From positions 1 through 64,000 of the forward strand of contig CAAFPW010000041.1 of the NCBI GenBank assembly GCA_900764925.1: a stretch of DNA of 64,000 nucleotides, written 5' to 3'. The stretch is from Fusobacteriaceae bacterium (GTDB lineage Bacteria > Fusobacteriota > Fusobacteriia > Fusobacteriales > Fusobacteriaceae). Shown one piece after another: positions 42,325 to 52,531 of this stretch. Below the pieces are notes generated by a model that had not been told where the DNA came from, did no database searches, and saw only the letters and a program-made list of their open reading frames with translations. The first letter of the stretch is position 1, and each line of letters opens with the position of its first letter. The translations under genes and the position numbers were made by a program.

Positions 42325-45300
42325 ATGAATGATTTAACTTTCTTTACAAATGAGCAAGGACAAACTTTGTCAGATAGATTTAAAAAAATAATAAAAAATA
42401 ATACTCAATTTTTTGATGTACTTGTAGGATATTTTAGAGCAAGTGGATTTTATGAATTATATGAAGCTTTAGAAAATGTGGAAAAAATAAGGATATTAGT
42501 AGGAATAAATGTAGATGAGGAAACAGTTTTAGTAAATAATATAGCAAAAAGTTCTGATGGAGAGAAATACTATTTTTCTACTAAAGAGATAAAAACCTTC
42601 ACTAAAAAAGCAATTAAAGATGAACTTGAAAATTCAGAAGATACCTATGAAGTAGATTTAGGAGTTAAAAAATTTATAGAATATCTTCAAAATGGAAAAA
42701 TAGAGATAAGAGTTTATCCTTATGATAAAATTCATGCTAAAGTTTATATTATGAGAAAGGACTTAGATAAATCTGAAGATTTTGGAAAGGTAATTACAGG
42801 TTCAAGTAATTTTTCATATAGTGGTTTAAAAGGCAATTTAGAGTTTAATGTAGAATTAAAAAACTCTGCTGATGTAAAATATGCCTTAGATAAATTTGAA
42901 AGTTTATGGGAAGTTAGTGAACCATTAAATGAAGAGTATGTTTCAACTTTAAAAAATGATACTTGGATAAAAGAGGATATAACACCTTATGAACTCTATC
43001 TAAAATTTCTTTTTGAATATTTTGCTGATGAGATAAATGAAGATAAAGTTGAAGTAAATGTATCTGACCTTCCTGCTGGTTTTGTAAATTATAAATACCA
43101 AACAGATGCTGTAAATCAAGCTAAGAGAATGTTAGAAAGATATAACGGAGTTTTTTTAGCCGATGTGGTAGGACTTGGAAAAACTTTCATTACAGCTTTA
43201 TTAGCTAGAGAATTAATTGGACAAAAATTAGTAATCTGTCCACCAGTTTTAAAAAATTATTGGGAAGAAACTTTAAGAGAGTTTGGAGTTTTAGCTAAAG
43301 TAGTATCTTTAGGTAAATTAGATGAGATTTTAGAAAATTATCCAAGTGATTATTTTAGGTATGTGTTTATAGATGAAGCTCATAGATTTAGAAATGAGGG
43401 AACAGAAGCTTATGGAAAACTACATAAGATATGTATCAACAAAAAAGTTATTTTAATTTCTGCTACTCCTCAAAATAACAGTCCTATGGACTTATTGAAT
43501 TTAATATCTCTATTCCAATATAAAAATGAATCAAATATAATTGAAGATGAGCCTAACCTTGAAAAATTTTTCAAAAGATTAAGTACAAGAGAGAAAAATG
43601 CCATAAAATTACAAAAAGATAATCCAACTGAAGCAAATAGAAACAAGGTCAATGAGATTATAAAGGCAAACTCTTCAGAGATAAGAGAAAATGTTTTAAA
43701 AAAAATAATGGTTAGAAGATTGAGAAATGAAATAAGGAAATTCTATAAAAATGACATAGAGAAACAAGGATTAGTATTTCCAAATTTAGGAGAACCTGAA
43801 CAAATAGTTTATACTTTTGATGAGGAAACGAATGAAGTTTTTGAACAACTTTTAAAAGCAATAGGAGATTTAAATTATTCAAGATATAAAACTTTAACAT
43901 ATTTATTAAATCCAAATGCTGAAGAATCTACATTAATGATAGGTCAAGTAAATATGCAAGGATTTATGAAAGCCTTACTTCTAAAAAGATTAGAGAGTAG
44001 TTTTTTTGCCTTCAAAAATACTATTAGAAGATTTAAAGAGTCTTATGAAAAATTTTTAAGTATGTATAATCAAGGTACTGTATATATTAGTAAAAAATAT
44101 GATGTCTATGAACTATTAGCCAATGAAGATGATGAAAAATTGATGGAGTTAGTTGCTGATGGAGAGATAGAAAAATATGAATCGGTAGAGTTTAGAGAAA
44201 ATTTAAAAGAGGATTTAGAAAAGGATTTAAATATTTTAAATGAAATGTATCAAAGCATTGAGAGATTAGAAAATAAAGATTGTAAATTAGAATACTTCTT
44301 AGAGGATTTAAGAAAAAATAAAATTCTTAGAGATTCAAAACTAATAATCTTTACTGAATCTAAAGAAACAGCAGAATATTTAGCTAAAAATATAGAAAAA
44401 AATCTAAATAAAGAGGTAATATGTTATACTGGTTCTTCAAATACTTCTAAAAAAGATGTAATAATAGCTAACTTTGACCCAAATTTTAAAGGAAAAAAAG
44501 AGGATAGATATAATATTTTAATAGCCACAGATGTATTAGCAGAGGGAATAAACTTACATAGAAGTAATGTAATAGTAAACTATGACCTACCTTGGAATCC
44601 TACAAAAATAATGCAAAGAATAGGGCGTATTAATAGAGTAGGAACAAAATTTGATAAAATCTATGTATTTAACTTCTTCCCAACTTCTAAAACAGATGAA
44701 CATTTATCTTTAAAAGATAATATTTTAAATAAGATACAAGCTTTTCATAACACTTTAGGAGAGGATTTTAAATATCTCTCTGATGATGAAGAGATAGATT
44801 CTTATGGACTTTATGACAAGTTAATGGCTTCTTTAGAGGATGAAGATGAAACTATGGGAGAGAGTGAATTAGAATATCTATCACTTATTAGAAATATAAG
44901 GGATGAAGATGAAGAACTATACTTAAAAATAAAAAATCTTCCTAAAAAGAGTAAAAGTTCAAGAGAATATAGAGAAACTTTTATAGAGCCAAGTACAATT
45001 TCTTTTTTAAAGAAAGGGGAAAATAAAAGAATCTATATTACAAATAGAAACTTAGAAGCAAAAGAGTTAGCTTTTTTTGATGCTGTAAAATATTTTAAGT
45101 GTGAAGTTGATGAACCAAGACAAGAGATAGATAATGAGTTCTATCAATTACTTGCTATTAATAAAGCTACTTTTTCCCAAACAAGTGAAATTAAGAAAAC
45201 TGAGGAGACAAAAAAAGCTGGAAAAAGTAGAGAGATACAGAAGATAATAGATGGTTTAAGAAACTATAAAAAATTTAATGAGAATGAAGAAAAGAAATTA

Positions 45301-45519
45301 GAAAAAATAATAGAGATTTTTGAAGTAGGAAAACTTTCAAAAAATTATGTTAAGAATATATTACAAGAGTGTAAAAAAGTTTTTGAAGCAGCAAACCCAC
45401 ATAGAATATTAGAAGTATTTTATGAAACTATTCCAGAGGAATACAAAGGAGTTACTCAAAAAAGAGTTGATAAAAGTAGTCATAAAATAGAGGTATTGTT
45501 ATCAGAGTATCTGATATAA
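42325..45519 (+). CDS. SNF2-type helicase with N-terminal phospholipase-D-like domain
   Basis: This 1064-residue protein begins with a PLD-like domain (about 1-190; HAKVYIMRKD and GSSNFSYSG) and continues with a SNF2/DEAD helicase core: GLGKTFITALL, IDEAHRFRN, SATPQNNSP and QRIGRINRVG near residue 765. The PLD part may be a nuclease, although its HKD spacing is not canonical. Enzymes of this design occur in phage-defence clusters with methyltransferases. ATG 42325 follows GGGAGGA; the upstream in-frame ATG 42277 lacks a ribosome site. It is first in the island. Confidence 0.88.
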   Translation: MNDLTFFTNEQGQTLSDRFKKIIKNNTQFFDVLVGYFRASGFYELYEALENVEKIRILVGINVDEETVLVNNIAKSSDGEKYYFSTKEIKTFTKKAIKDELENSEDTYEVDLGVKKFIEYLQNGKIEIRVYPYDKIHAKVYIMRKDLDKSEDFGKVITGSSNFSYSGLKGNLEFNVELKNSADVKYALDKFESLWEVSEPLNEEYVSTLKNDTWIKEDITPYELYLKFLFEYFADEINEDKVEVNVSDLPAGFVNYKYQTDAVNQAKRMLERYNGVFLADVVGLGKTFITALLARELIGQKLVICPPVLKNYWEETLREFGVLAKVVSLGKLDEILENYPSDYFRYVFIDEAHRFRNEGTEAYGKLHKICINKKVILISATPQNNSPMDLLNLISLFQYKNESNIIEDEPNLEKFFKRLSTREKNAIKLQKDNPTEANRNKVNEIIKANSSEIRENVLKKIMVRRLRNEIRKFYKNDIEKQGLVFPNLGEPEQIVYTFDEETNEVFEQLLKAIGDLNYSRYKTLTYLLNPNAEESTLMIGQVNMQGFMKALLLKRLESSFFAFKNTIRRFKESYEKFLSMYNQGTVYISKKYDVYELLANEDDEKLMELVADGEIEKYESVEFRENLKEDLEKDLNILNEMYQSIERLENKDCKLEYFLEDLRKNKILRDSKLIIFTESKETAEYLAKNIEKNLNKEVICYTGSSNTSKKDVIIANFDPNFKGKKEDRYNILIATDVLAEGINLHRSNVIVNYDLPWNPTKIMQRIGRINRVGTKFDKIYVFNFFPTSKTDEHLSLKDNILNKIQAFHNTLGEDFKYLSDDEEIDSYGLYDKLMASLEDEDETMGESELEYLSLIRNIRDEDEELYLKIKNLPKKSKSSREYRETFIEPSTISFLKKGENKRIYITNRNLEAKELAFFDAVKYFKCEVDEPRQEIDNEFYQLLAINKATFSQTSEIKKTEETKKAGKSREIQKIIDGLRNYKKFNENEEKKLEKIIEIFEVGKLSKNYVKNILQECKKVFEAANPHRILEVFYETIPEEYKGVTQKRVDKSSHKIEVLLSEYLI

Positions 45520-45626
45520 TTTTTAAAAACGTAATTTTTTATAACGATTTTAAAAAAAATCAATTGTAAAAAAAATTTAAAAATGGTAAAATTTGATTAT
45601 ATTATATATGGAGAGGAATATAAAAT

Positions 45627-46967
45627 ATGAAGAATTTTATTAAATTAATCAAAGCTGAGATAAAAAATATAAAAAATGTTAAACATGGGATAATTGATTT
45701 TAAAACTCATATAACAGGGATATATGGACAAAATGGTTCTGGAAAAACCGCTCTAGTAGATTCTACTAGTATATTAAAAGCTTATTTATTAGGAAGAAAA
45801 TTAGATTCTTTTTATGATTTGATTAATGTAGAAACTAAAACTTGCAATTTAAATTTTACATTTAAAGCTGAAATAGATGAAAAAAAATATAAAATATTTT
45901 TAGAAATTACCTTAAAAAAAATAAAGAAAATTATTGAGAATGAAGAAGTTAATGGAGTTATTGTAGATAAGGAAACTATAAAATATTCTGAAATTATTGA
46001 CAAGAAAATTACAGGAAAAAAAATCTTAATAGGGACAACTAAAAAAGAGCTTTTAAAAACAGTAGAAACTTTTGGAAAATTGATTTCTGAATATCAATTA
46101 GAATTAATGTTAGGAAAAAGATTAGCAGAAGAAAATTCACTTTCTTTTCTATTTGCTAAAGATTTAATAGAAATTTTAGAAAGAGAAAAAGAAAATTATC
46201 AAGAGGTTCTTAGTGTATTAATGAGCTTAAAAAAATTTGGGACAGTTGATTTAATTGTAATTACAAATGAAAATTTAGGTATTATTAATATGAATAATGT
46301 TTTTCCTTTGAATGTAAGGACTAATAAAAGTTTTGGAAGTTTTTTGATTACTGAGCAGAATATAGTAATTGATGAAAAAATGTGTGATGAGCTTCATAGA
46401 GTTATAGAACAAATAAATGTTGTTTTACATTCAATAATTCCAAATATGAGTTTAGATTTATTTGAAAAAAATAAAGAATTTGTGGAAAAAAATAGAATAA
46501 ATGTAGTCTTTCAACTAATTTCTATAAGAAATGGTAAAAAGATTCCTTTTAAAAATGAATCAGAGGGAATTAAAAAAATTGTATCTATCCTAAGTGCTGT
46601 AATAGCTACTTATCATAATAGAGAAATATGTTTAGTAGTTGATGAATTAGACTCTGGAATATTTGAATATTTACTTGGGGAGCTATTATCAATATTAGAT
46701 GAAGGTATTAAAGGACAATTGATTTTTACTTCTCATAATTTAAGAGTATTGGAAAAATTAGATAAGGACTCTCTTGTATTTACAACAGTTAATGAAGAAA
46801 ATAGATATCTTAGATTAAAAAATATTAAACCAAGTAATAATCTAAGAGATGTATATATTAGAGAGATGACTATGCAGGAACAAAATGAGATTTTATACGA
46901 AGAAACAAATAATGGAGATATTGAATTTGCATTATATGAGGCAGGTGTATTAGATGCCAAAAAGTAA
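45627..46967 (+). CDS. SMC/ABC-like ATPase of a two-gene ATPase-TOPRIM module
   Basis: This 446-residue protein has Walker A near residue 35 (YGQNGSGKTALVDS), a long coil-rich insert, an ABC-like segment (FKNESEGIKKIVSIL) and Walker B (CLVVDELDSGI) followed by TSHN, the pattern of AAA_15/21 or OLD-type ATPases. Its 3' end overlaps the next gene by 14 bases. OLD, Gabija, AbiL and PARIS defence systems pair such an ATPase with a TOPRIM protein. A 107-base AT-rich gap with promoter-like sequence precedes it. Confidence 0.82.
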   Translation: MKNFIKLIKAEIKNIKNVKHGIIDFKTHITGIYGQNGSGKTALVDSTSILKAYLLGRKLDSFYDLINVETKTCNLNFTFKAEIDEKKYKIFLEITLKKIKKIIENEEVNGVIVDKETIKYSEIIDKKITGKKILIGTTKKELLKTVETFGKLISEYQLELMLGKRLAEENSLSFLFAKDLIEILEREKENYQEVLSVLMSLKKFGTVDLIVITNENLGIINMNNVFPLNVRTNKSFGSFLITEQNIVIDEKMCDELHRVIEQINVVLHSIIPNMSLDLFEKNKEFVEKNRINVVFQLISIRNGKKIPFKNESEGIKKIVSILSAVIATYHNREICLVVDELDSGIFEYLLGELLSILDEGIKGQLIFTSHNLRVLEKLDKDSLVFTTVNEENRYLRLKNIKPSNNLRDVYIREMTMQEQNEILYEETNNGDIEFALYEAGVLDAKK

Positions 46968-47679
46968 TGAAGAGGAAATAAAAAAAAGAAAAGTAGTTTT
47001 AATTTTAGTTGAAGGAGCAAGTGATAAAACTGCTCTAGGATTAATAGAAAAATTTTACAGAAGTAGGAACTTAAAGGTTTATATAACAAATGGAGATATA
47101 ACTTCAAATGGAACTACAACTGTTACTAATTGTACCGATGTTTTAAAAGATATCGTTAAAAACTTTAGAGAAGATAAAAAATTAGAAAAAGAGGATATAG
47201 CTGAAATAATTCATATTATTGATACTGATGGAGCTTTTATTCCTGATGATTGTATTGTAGTTGATAAAACTCTTTCTGATTTTTACTATACTTTAGATTG
47301 TATAAGAGCTAATAGTAAGAAAAAAGTAAAAAGTAGAAACGATAGGAAAATAGAAATTATTCAAAAATTATTAGATACTAAAAAAATCGATAAAACAATT
47401 AAATATAAAATGTTTTATATGTCTTGTAATTTAGACCATGTTCTTTATGATGAGATTAATTTAGAAGCAGAAGAAAAAAGACCAAAGGCTTTTGAATTTA
47501 GAAGAAAGTTCAATAATGATAAAAAAGGATTTATAGAATTTTTTAACTCTTTGGAATGTAAAGCTAATGGAAGTTATAAAGCTACTTGGGATTTTATTCA
47601 ACAAGGGAAAAATTCTTTAAAAAGATACAATAATTGGTGGATATTTCTCAATGAGTTAGAAGCAGAAGAAAATAAATAA
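46954..47679 (+). CDS. TOPRIM-like putative nuclease partner
   Basis: This 241-residue protein opens with LILVEGASDKTALGLIEKF, a TOPRIM-type first motif with the catalytic Glu, and later has HIIDTDGAF, the D-x-D motif. Its tail is basic and aromatic. TOPRIM proteins paired with SMC-like ATPases act as effectors in AbiL, PARIS and OLD-type systems; which family this belongs to is not certain. It starts within the end of the ATPase gene. Confidence 0.7.
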   Translation: MPKSNEEEIKKRKVVLILVEGASDKTALGLIEKFYRSRNLKVYITNGDITSNGTTTVTNCTDVLKDIVKNFREDKKLEKEDIAEIIHIIDTDGAFIPDDCIVVDKTLSDFYYTLDCIRANSKKKVKSRNDRKIEIIQKLLDTKKIDKTIKYKMFYMSCNLDHVLYDEINLEAEEKRPKAFEFRRKFNNDKKGFIEFFNSLECKANGSYKATWDFIQQGKNSLKRYNNWWIFLNELEAEENK

Positions 47680-47696
47680 TAGGAGAAAGAGTTATT

Positions 47697-50600
47697 ATGA
47701 ATATAGAAAATAAACAAAGAATTATAAATAACTTATTTGACAATAAATTTAACTTAGATAATTTTAAAGAGTTTGTTGCTAATATATTAAATACTAAAGT
47801 TGCTAATAGAGCAGAGTCAAAAAGCATATATAAAGCTTTTTTCTCATATATAACAAGTTATCAAGTTATAGCAGATTATACAGATATTGAAAAAAATAAA
47901 ATACTTGTAATATGTGTAAAAATAGAAGAGGATAAAGACCCTATTAGAGCTAGAGTAAAACAGAGAGAGTTTATAGCTAAACTATTAAGAGAGTGGCATA
48001 GAGATGGTGCTTTAGTTGTTTTCTATAATGAAGATAGCCCACATTGGAGAATGTCTTTTATTAAACTTAATTATGAATTTACAATGAAAGGAGTAGAGGA
48101 AAAGCTTACTCCTGCTAAGAGATTATCATATGTAGTTGGAGAGGGAGAAGCTTGTAAAACAGCTAAAGACCAATTCCATACTTTAGCAAATTTAGAAGAA
48201 AAAGTTTCATTAGATAAATTAGAAGAAATCTTTGCCCTTGAAAAAGTAACAAATGAATTTTTTAAAGAGTATAAGAATAAATATCTTGATATAAAAGAAA
48301 CTTTAATCAATGATGAAAATTTTATGGCAGAAGCTAAGAAACATGACAGTGAAAAACCAGAAAGCTTTGCAGAAGGATTTGCTAAAAAACTTATGGGTCA
48401 AATATCTTTTATATACTTTTTACAGAAAAAAGGTTGGCTTGGTTTAAAGATGACAGCGGATAAACTAAGTTATGAAGAGTATAATAAGATATATGAAAGA
48501 GCAGTAGATAAAGAGAAAGAGGTACTTGAAAAAATTTATGATAGAGTAGATAGAGATACCTTTGTACTTAATAAAAAGGAGTTATCAAAATTAGATAATA
48601 AAACAGAGAGTGAGTTATTAGCTAAAGCTTTTAATCTTCCTAAATATTTTAAAGAATGGGGAAATGGAGATAAAAAATTCTTAAGAACTCTATTTGATAA
48701 TCATTCAAAAAATGATAAAGATAATGGAAAGACTTTCTTTGAAGATTACTTAGAAGTATTATTCTATAATAACTTTAGTGAAGATAGAGGAGAGTTACAA
48801 TATTCAACAGAGTTTGATAGTCGTATTCCATTTTTAAATGGAGGATTATTTGACCCTTATGGAGATTATAAATGGAGAGAAACAAAATTTAATCTTAAAG
48901 ATGAACTATTTTCTAATGATGATGAAACAGGAATATTAGATATATTTGATAGATATAATTTTACTATCAATGAAAACGATTCTTATGAAACAGAAGTAGC
49001 AGTAGACCCAGAGATGTTAGGAAAAGTTTTTGAAAATCTTCTTGATGTATCTGATAGAAAATCTAAAGGAGCTTTCTATACACCAAGAGAGATAGTTCGT
49101 TATATGACTAATGAAAGTATAATGAATTATCTATTAACTAATCTTGAAGGAAAGGATATAACTAAAAATGACTTAGAATATCTATTCAGTTTGGGAGAAT
49201 TTACAAAAGAGTATGACCAACAAATATTTGAAAAAGATTATCTTTCTGATAATAAACCTTTATCAAAAGATATTTTTGGAATGCCTAGAAATATAATAAC
49301 AAATTCAAAACTGATAGATGAACTATTAATAAAAGTAAAGATAGCTGATCCTGCTTGTGGTTCTGGAGCTTTTCCTCTTGGAATATTAAATGAAATAGTA
49401 AGAGCAAGAAATGTATTGACTTTCTATATTAATATGATAGAAGTTCTAAAAGATAAAGATGAGAAAAACTATTGGAAGAGAATAGATAAAAAACAAAAAG
49501 AGAGAAAATTATATAAATTAAAATTAGAAACTATTCAAAATTGTCTATATGGAGTAGATATTGAGCCAAGTGCTATTGATATTACTAAGTTAAGACTTTG
49601 GCTTTCTATTATAGTAGATAGTGATAACAATAATGTAAGACCTCTTCCTAACTTAGATTTTAATTTTATGATTGGAAACTCTTTAATAGATGAGTTTGAG
49701 GGAATGAAACTATTTGATGAATCTCTTTTAAATGAAGTTGAAGAAGAGGGAAAATTAGAACAAAAACAATTAATAAAAGAATCTAAAATATTCCAAAGTA
49801 CCTTATTTAAAACTGATGAAGAGAGAAAACAAGATATTCTAAAAGTTATCTTTAAAAAACAAGCAGAGTATTTTAATGAAAGAAATTCTGAAAAGAAAAA
49901 AGAGTTAAAAAGAGAAATAGAAAGCTTAGAAAATCAACTGATTAGAATAACCCTTATACTAAATGGAAATGAGAAGAAACTAGAAGAGATAGAAAAAGGA
50001 AGGAAAGAAAGAAGAAAACCATATTTCTTATGGAAGTTAGAGTTTGCTAAAGTATTTAGAGAGAATGGGGGATTTGATATAGTCATAGGTAATCCACCTT
50101 ATATTGATTCAGAAGAAATGACTAAAAAGTTACCTAAAGAAAGAGAAATATGCAAGAAATTATATTCTACCGCTAAAGGAAATTGGGATATTTTTATTCC
50201 TTTTATAGAAAATGGTTATAATTTGCTAAAAAAAGATGGAGTTATCAGTTATATTGTTCCAAATAAATTAATAGGTGCAAAATATTCTCAACATATAAAA
50301 GAATATATGATGAAATATCAAATATCCGTATTAAGAGATTATTCAGAAATAGAAGTTTTTACCACAGCTGATGTATATCCTATTATTTTTTTAGGGGAAA
50401 AGACAATAGAGAAAAAACAATATGTCATAACAGAAATTATGAAGGATATTGTAACTTCTAAAACTTATTTTAAAATAAAAAAAGAAATGTTCTATAAAGA
50501 TATTTATTGGGATAAATTTTTCTCTCAAGATTCCAAAGAAGTAGTTTTAATTTTAAAATTATTAAATAATAAAAAATTAATAGATTATGTTTTTATTAAA

Positions 50601-51239
50601 GGGGCTGCAACAGTAAATGAAGCATATGAAGTAAAAAAAGTTTTAGTTGATATCCAATCAAATACTTTGTCAAATAATCAAATAAAATTTATTAATACAG
50701 GAACAATTGATAAATATAAAGTACTTTGGGGAATTTGCGATACTCAATATATAAAAGGAAAATATAAATATCCTGTTATTGACTATCAAAATTTAAAAAA
50801 TATATCTGAAGAAAGATTGAAAGAAGCACAGTCCGAAAAAATTATTGTTGCTGGTATGACAAAAGAAATTGAAGCTATCTATGACAATGGAGTTTATTTA
50901 GCTGGAAAATCAACTCAACTATTATTATCAAAAGAAGAAATTGACTTAAAATATATTCTTGCTTTAATAAACTCTAAGTTATTAACATTCTTTTTTAAAA
51001 AATTATTTAATTCTCTTAGTATGTCTGGTGGATTTTTTACAATAGGGAAGGAACAGTTATCTAATTTACCAATAAGAATAGATAAAAATTTAGAAAAATA
51101 TATTCAAATAGTTGAGAGAATAATCGAACTTAAAAAATTAGATAAAGATACTCAAGACCTTGAAAATCAAATTGATGAAATGGTTTATGATTTATATGAA
51201 TTAACAGAAGAAGAGAAAAAATTGGTAAGGGAGTTTTAA
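47697..51239 (+). CDS. Large type IIG-like adenine-specific DNA methyltransferase
   Basis: This 1180-residue protein has an N-terminal region (1-170) resembling those of type IIG and Eco57I-class enzymes, then the gamma-type methyltransferase core. That core shows GAFYTPREIVRYM, SAM motif I DPACGSGAFPLGIL near residue 555, and the catalytic motif IGNPPYID near 800. A TaqI-like target-recognition region follows (residues 950-1130). I cannot identify a clear nuclease catalytic triad, so it may only methylate. AGGAG precedes ATG. It is the fourth gene of the island. Confidence 0.88.
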   Translation: MNIENKQRIINNLFDNKFNLDNFKEFVANILNTKVANRAESKSIYKAFFSYITSYQVIADYTDIEKNKILVICVKIEEDKDPIRARVKQREFIAKLLREWHRDGALVVFYNEDSPHWRMSFIKLNYEFTMKGVEEKLTPAKRLSYVVGEGEACKTAKDQFHTLANLEEKVSLDKLEEIFALEKVTNEFFKEYKNKYLDIKETLINDENFMAEAKKHDSEKPESFAEGFAKKLMGQISFIYFLQKKGWLGLKMTADKLSYEEYNKIYERAVDKEKEVLEKIYDRVDRDTFVLNKKELSKLDNKTESELLAKAFNLPKYFKEWGNGDKKFLRTLFDNHSKNDKDNGKTFFEDYLEVLFYNNFSEDRGELQYSTEFDSRIPFLNGGLFDPYGDYKWRETKFNLKDELFSNDDETGILDIFDRYNFTINENDSYETEVAVDPEMLGKVFENLLDVSDRKSKGAFYTPREIVRYMTNESIMNYLLTNLEGKDITKNDLEYLFSLGEFTKEYDQQIFEKDYLSDNKPLSKDIFGMPRNIITNSKLIDELLIKVKIADPACGSGAFPLGILNEIVRARNVLTFYINMIEVLKDKDEKNYWKRIDKKQKERKLYKLKLETIQNCLYGVDIEPSAIDITKLRLWLSIIVDSDNNNVRPLPNLDFNFMIGNSLIDEFEGMKLFDESLLNEVEEEGKLEQKQLIKESKIFQSTLFKTDEERKQDILKVIFKKQAEYFNERNSEKKKELKREIESLENQLIRITLILNGNEKKLEEIEKGRKERRKPYFLWKLEFAKVFRENGGFDIVIGNPPYIDSEEMTKKLPKEREICKKLYSTAKGNWDIFIPFIENGYNLLKKDGVISYIVPNKLIGAKYSQHIKEYMMKYQISVLRDYSEIEVFTTADVYPIIFLGEKTIEKKQYVITEIMKDIVTSKTYFKIKKEMFYKDIYWDKFFSQDSKEVVLILKLLNNKKLIDYVFIKGAATVNEAYEVKKVLVDIQSNTLSNNQIKFINTGTIDKYKVLWGICDTQYIKGKYKYPVIDYQNLKNISEERLKEAQSEKIIVAGMTKEIEAIYDNGVYLAGKSTQLLLSKEEIDLKYILALINSKLLTFFFKKLFNSLSMSGGFFTIGKEQLSNLPIRIDKNLEKYIQIVERIIELKKLDKDTQDLENQIDEMVYDLYELTEEEKKLVREF

Positions 51240-51240
51240 A

Positions 51241-52377
51241 GTGGAATTAAAAAAAGGAAAAGAAGTGCCATTTAACAATAATAAATTTTTTCAATATATA
51301 GAACCTATTGGAGAAGGAGGAACAGGAGAAATCCATTTATTTTTAGATACTACAACAGAAATGACATTTGCTATAAAAAAATACTCTCCTTATGATGAAA
51401 ATTATAGAGAAGAATTTTATCAAAGATTTGTTGATGAAATTAAAATTTTATTTAAATTATCTCATCCTAATATTGTAAGAATTTATAATTATTATTTGTA
51501 TCCACAATATTATTTTGGATACTTACAAATGGAGTATATTGAAGGAACAACGATTGATAAGTATAATCCAACTTTCTTTGATAAAGATTGGAATGAAATA
51601 TTTAATGAAACTATTTCAGCTTTTTGTTATTTAGAAGAAAAGAAAATATTACACAGAGATATAAGAACTAGTAATATTATGATAACAAACAATCAAGAGG
51701 TTAAGATTATTGATTTTGGTTTTGGCAAAAATTATAAAAATTTACAAGAGGAGGAAAATAGTATTATATTAAATTGGCCTGTTAGTGAATTACCAGAAGA
51801 AGTTAGCTTAAATAAAGAATATAATCAGCAAAGTGAAATTTATTTTTTAGGGAAGTTATTCTATAATTTATTGGAAGAAAAAAATGAACTAGAGAATTTT
51901 AAATATTTACCTATTTTAAAAAAAATGTGTCAAATAAAACTAAATAGAAGATATTCCTCTTTTTATGAGATAGAGCAAGATATTTCAAAAGGATTATTTC
52001 AAGAAATTAATTTTTCTGATTCAGAGAAAAAAATTTATTTAAATTTTGCAAATAGCTTAGAAGGAAAGATAAAAAAATACAATGATAAGCCTAATTTTAT
52101 AACTGATTCAGATGAAATTACAAAACGTTTGAGTACTATAATAAAAAATCATTCCCTAGAATATTTTATTCAAGATAATTCTGATTTAATAAGTATATTT
52201 ATTGAAGCTCCATATACTTATAATACTTCTAAAAATATTTCTGTTGATATAGTTAAGGAGTTTTTTCAATTTTATTATAATTTAGATTATTTTAAACAAC
52301 AAATTGTACTAAATAATTTGTACTCAAGATTATCTACTATAAAAATTGAATATGAAGATGATGGATTCCCATTTTAA
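51241..52377 (+). CDS. Hanks-type Ser/Thr protein kinase
   Basis: This 378-residue cytoplasmic protein has a complete kinase core: P-loop GEGGTG near residue 27, Lys in FAIKKY, HRDIRTSNIMI near 140 and DFGFGK near 160. It has no membrane helix or PASTA domain. The last 110 residues form an unrecognised helical tail. All catalytic residues are present, so activity is likely. GTG 51241 follows AAGGGAG and lies one base after the methyltransferase stop. Its substrates are probably island proteins, by context. Confidence 0.87.
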   Translation: MELKKGKEVPFNNNKFFQYIEPIGEGGTGEIHLFLDTTTEMTFAIKKYSPYDENYREEFYQRFVDEIKILFKLSHPNIVRIYNYYLYPQYYFGYLQMEYIEGTTIDKYNPTFFDKDWNEIFNETISAFCYLEEKKILHRDIRTSNIMITNNQEVKIIDFGFGKNYKNLQEEENSIILNWPVSELPEEVSLNKEYNQQSEIYFLGKLFYNLLEEKNELENFKYLPILKKMCQIKLNRRYSSFYEIEQDISKGLFQEINFSDSEKKIYLNFANSLEGKIKKYNDKPNFITDSDEITKRLSTIIKNHSLEYFIQDNSDLISIFIEAPYTYNTSKNISVDIVKEFFQFYYNLDYFKQQIVLNNLYSRLSTIKIEYEDDGFPF

Positions 52378-52531
52378 AAATGTATAAAAAAGTGAGTTTA
52401 TAAAAGTATAATAATATAGGTACAAATAGAAAAAATGCTAAAAAATTTTTCAAAATTTTAGAAAAAAATAAAGTTAGAAAAATTATAGATATAAGATTGA
52501 AATTAGAAATAAAATAAATATGGAGGAAAGA

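Noticed and set aside
46733..47107. 124-residue minus-strand ORF across the ATPase-TOPRIM junction
   Set aside because: Leu/Phe/Ser-rich reverse complement of an A-rich coding region; it looks membrane-like only by composition.
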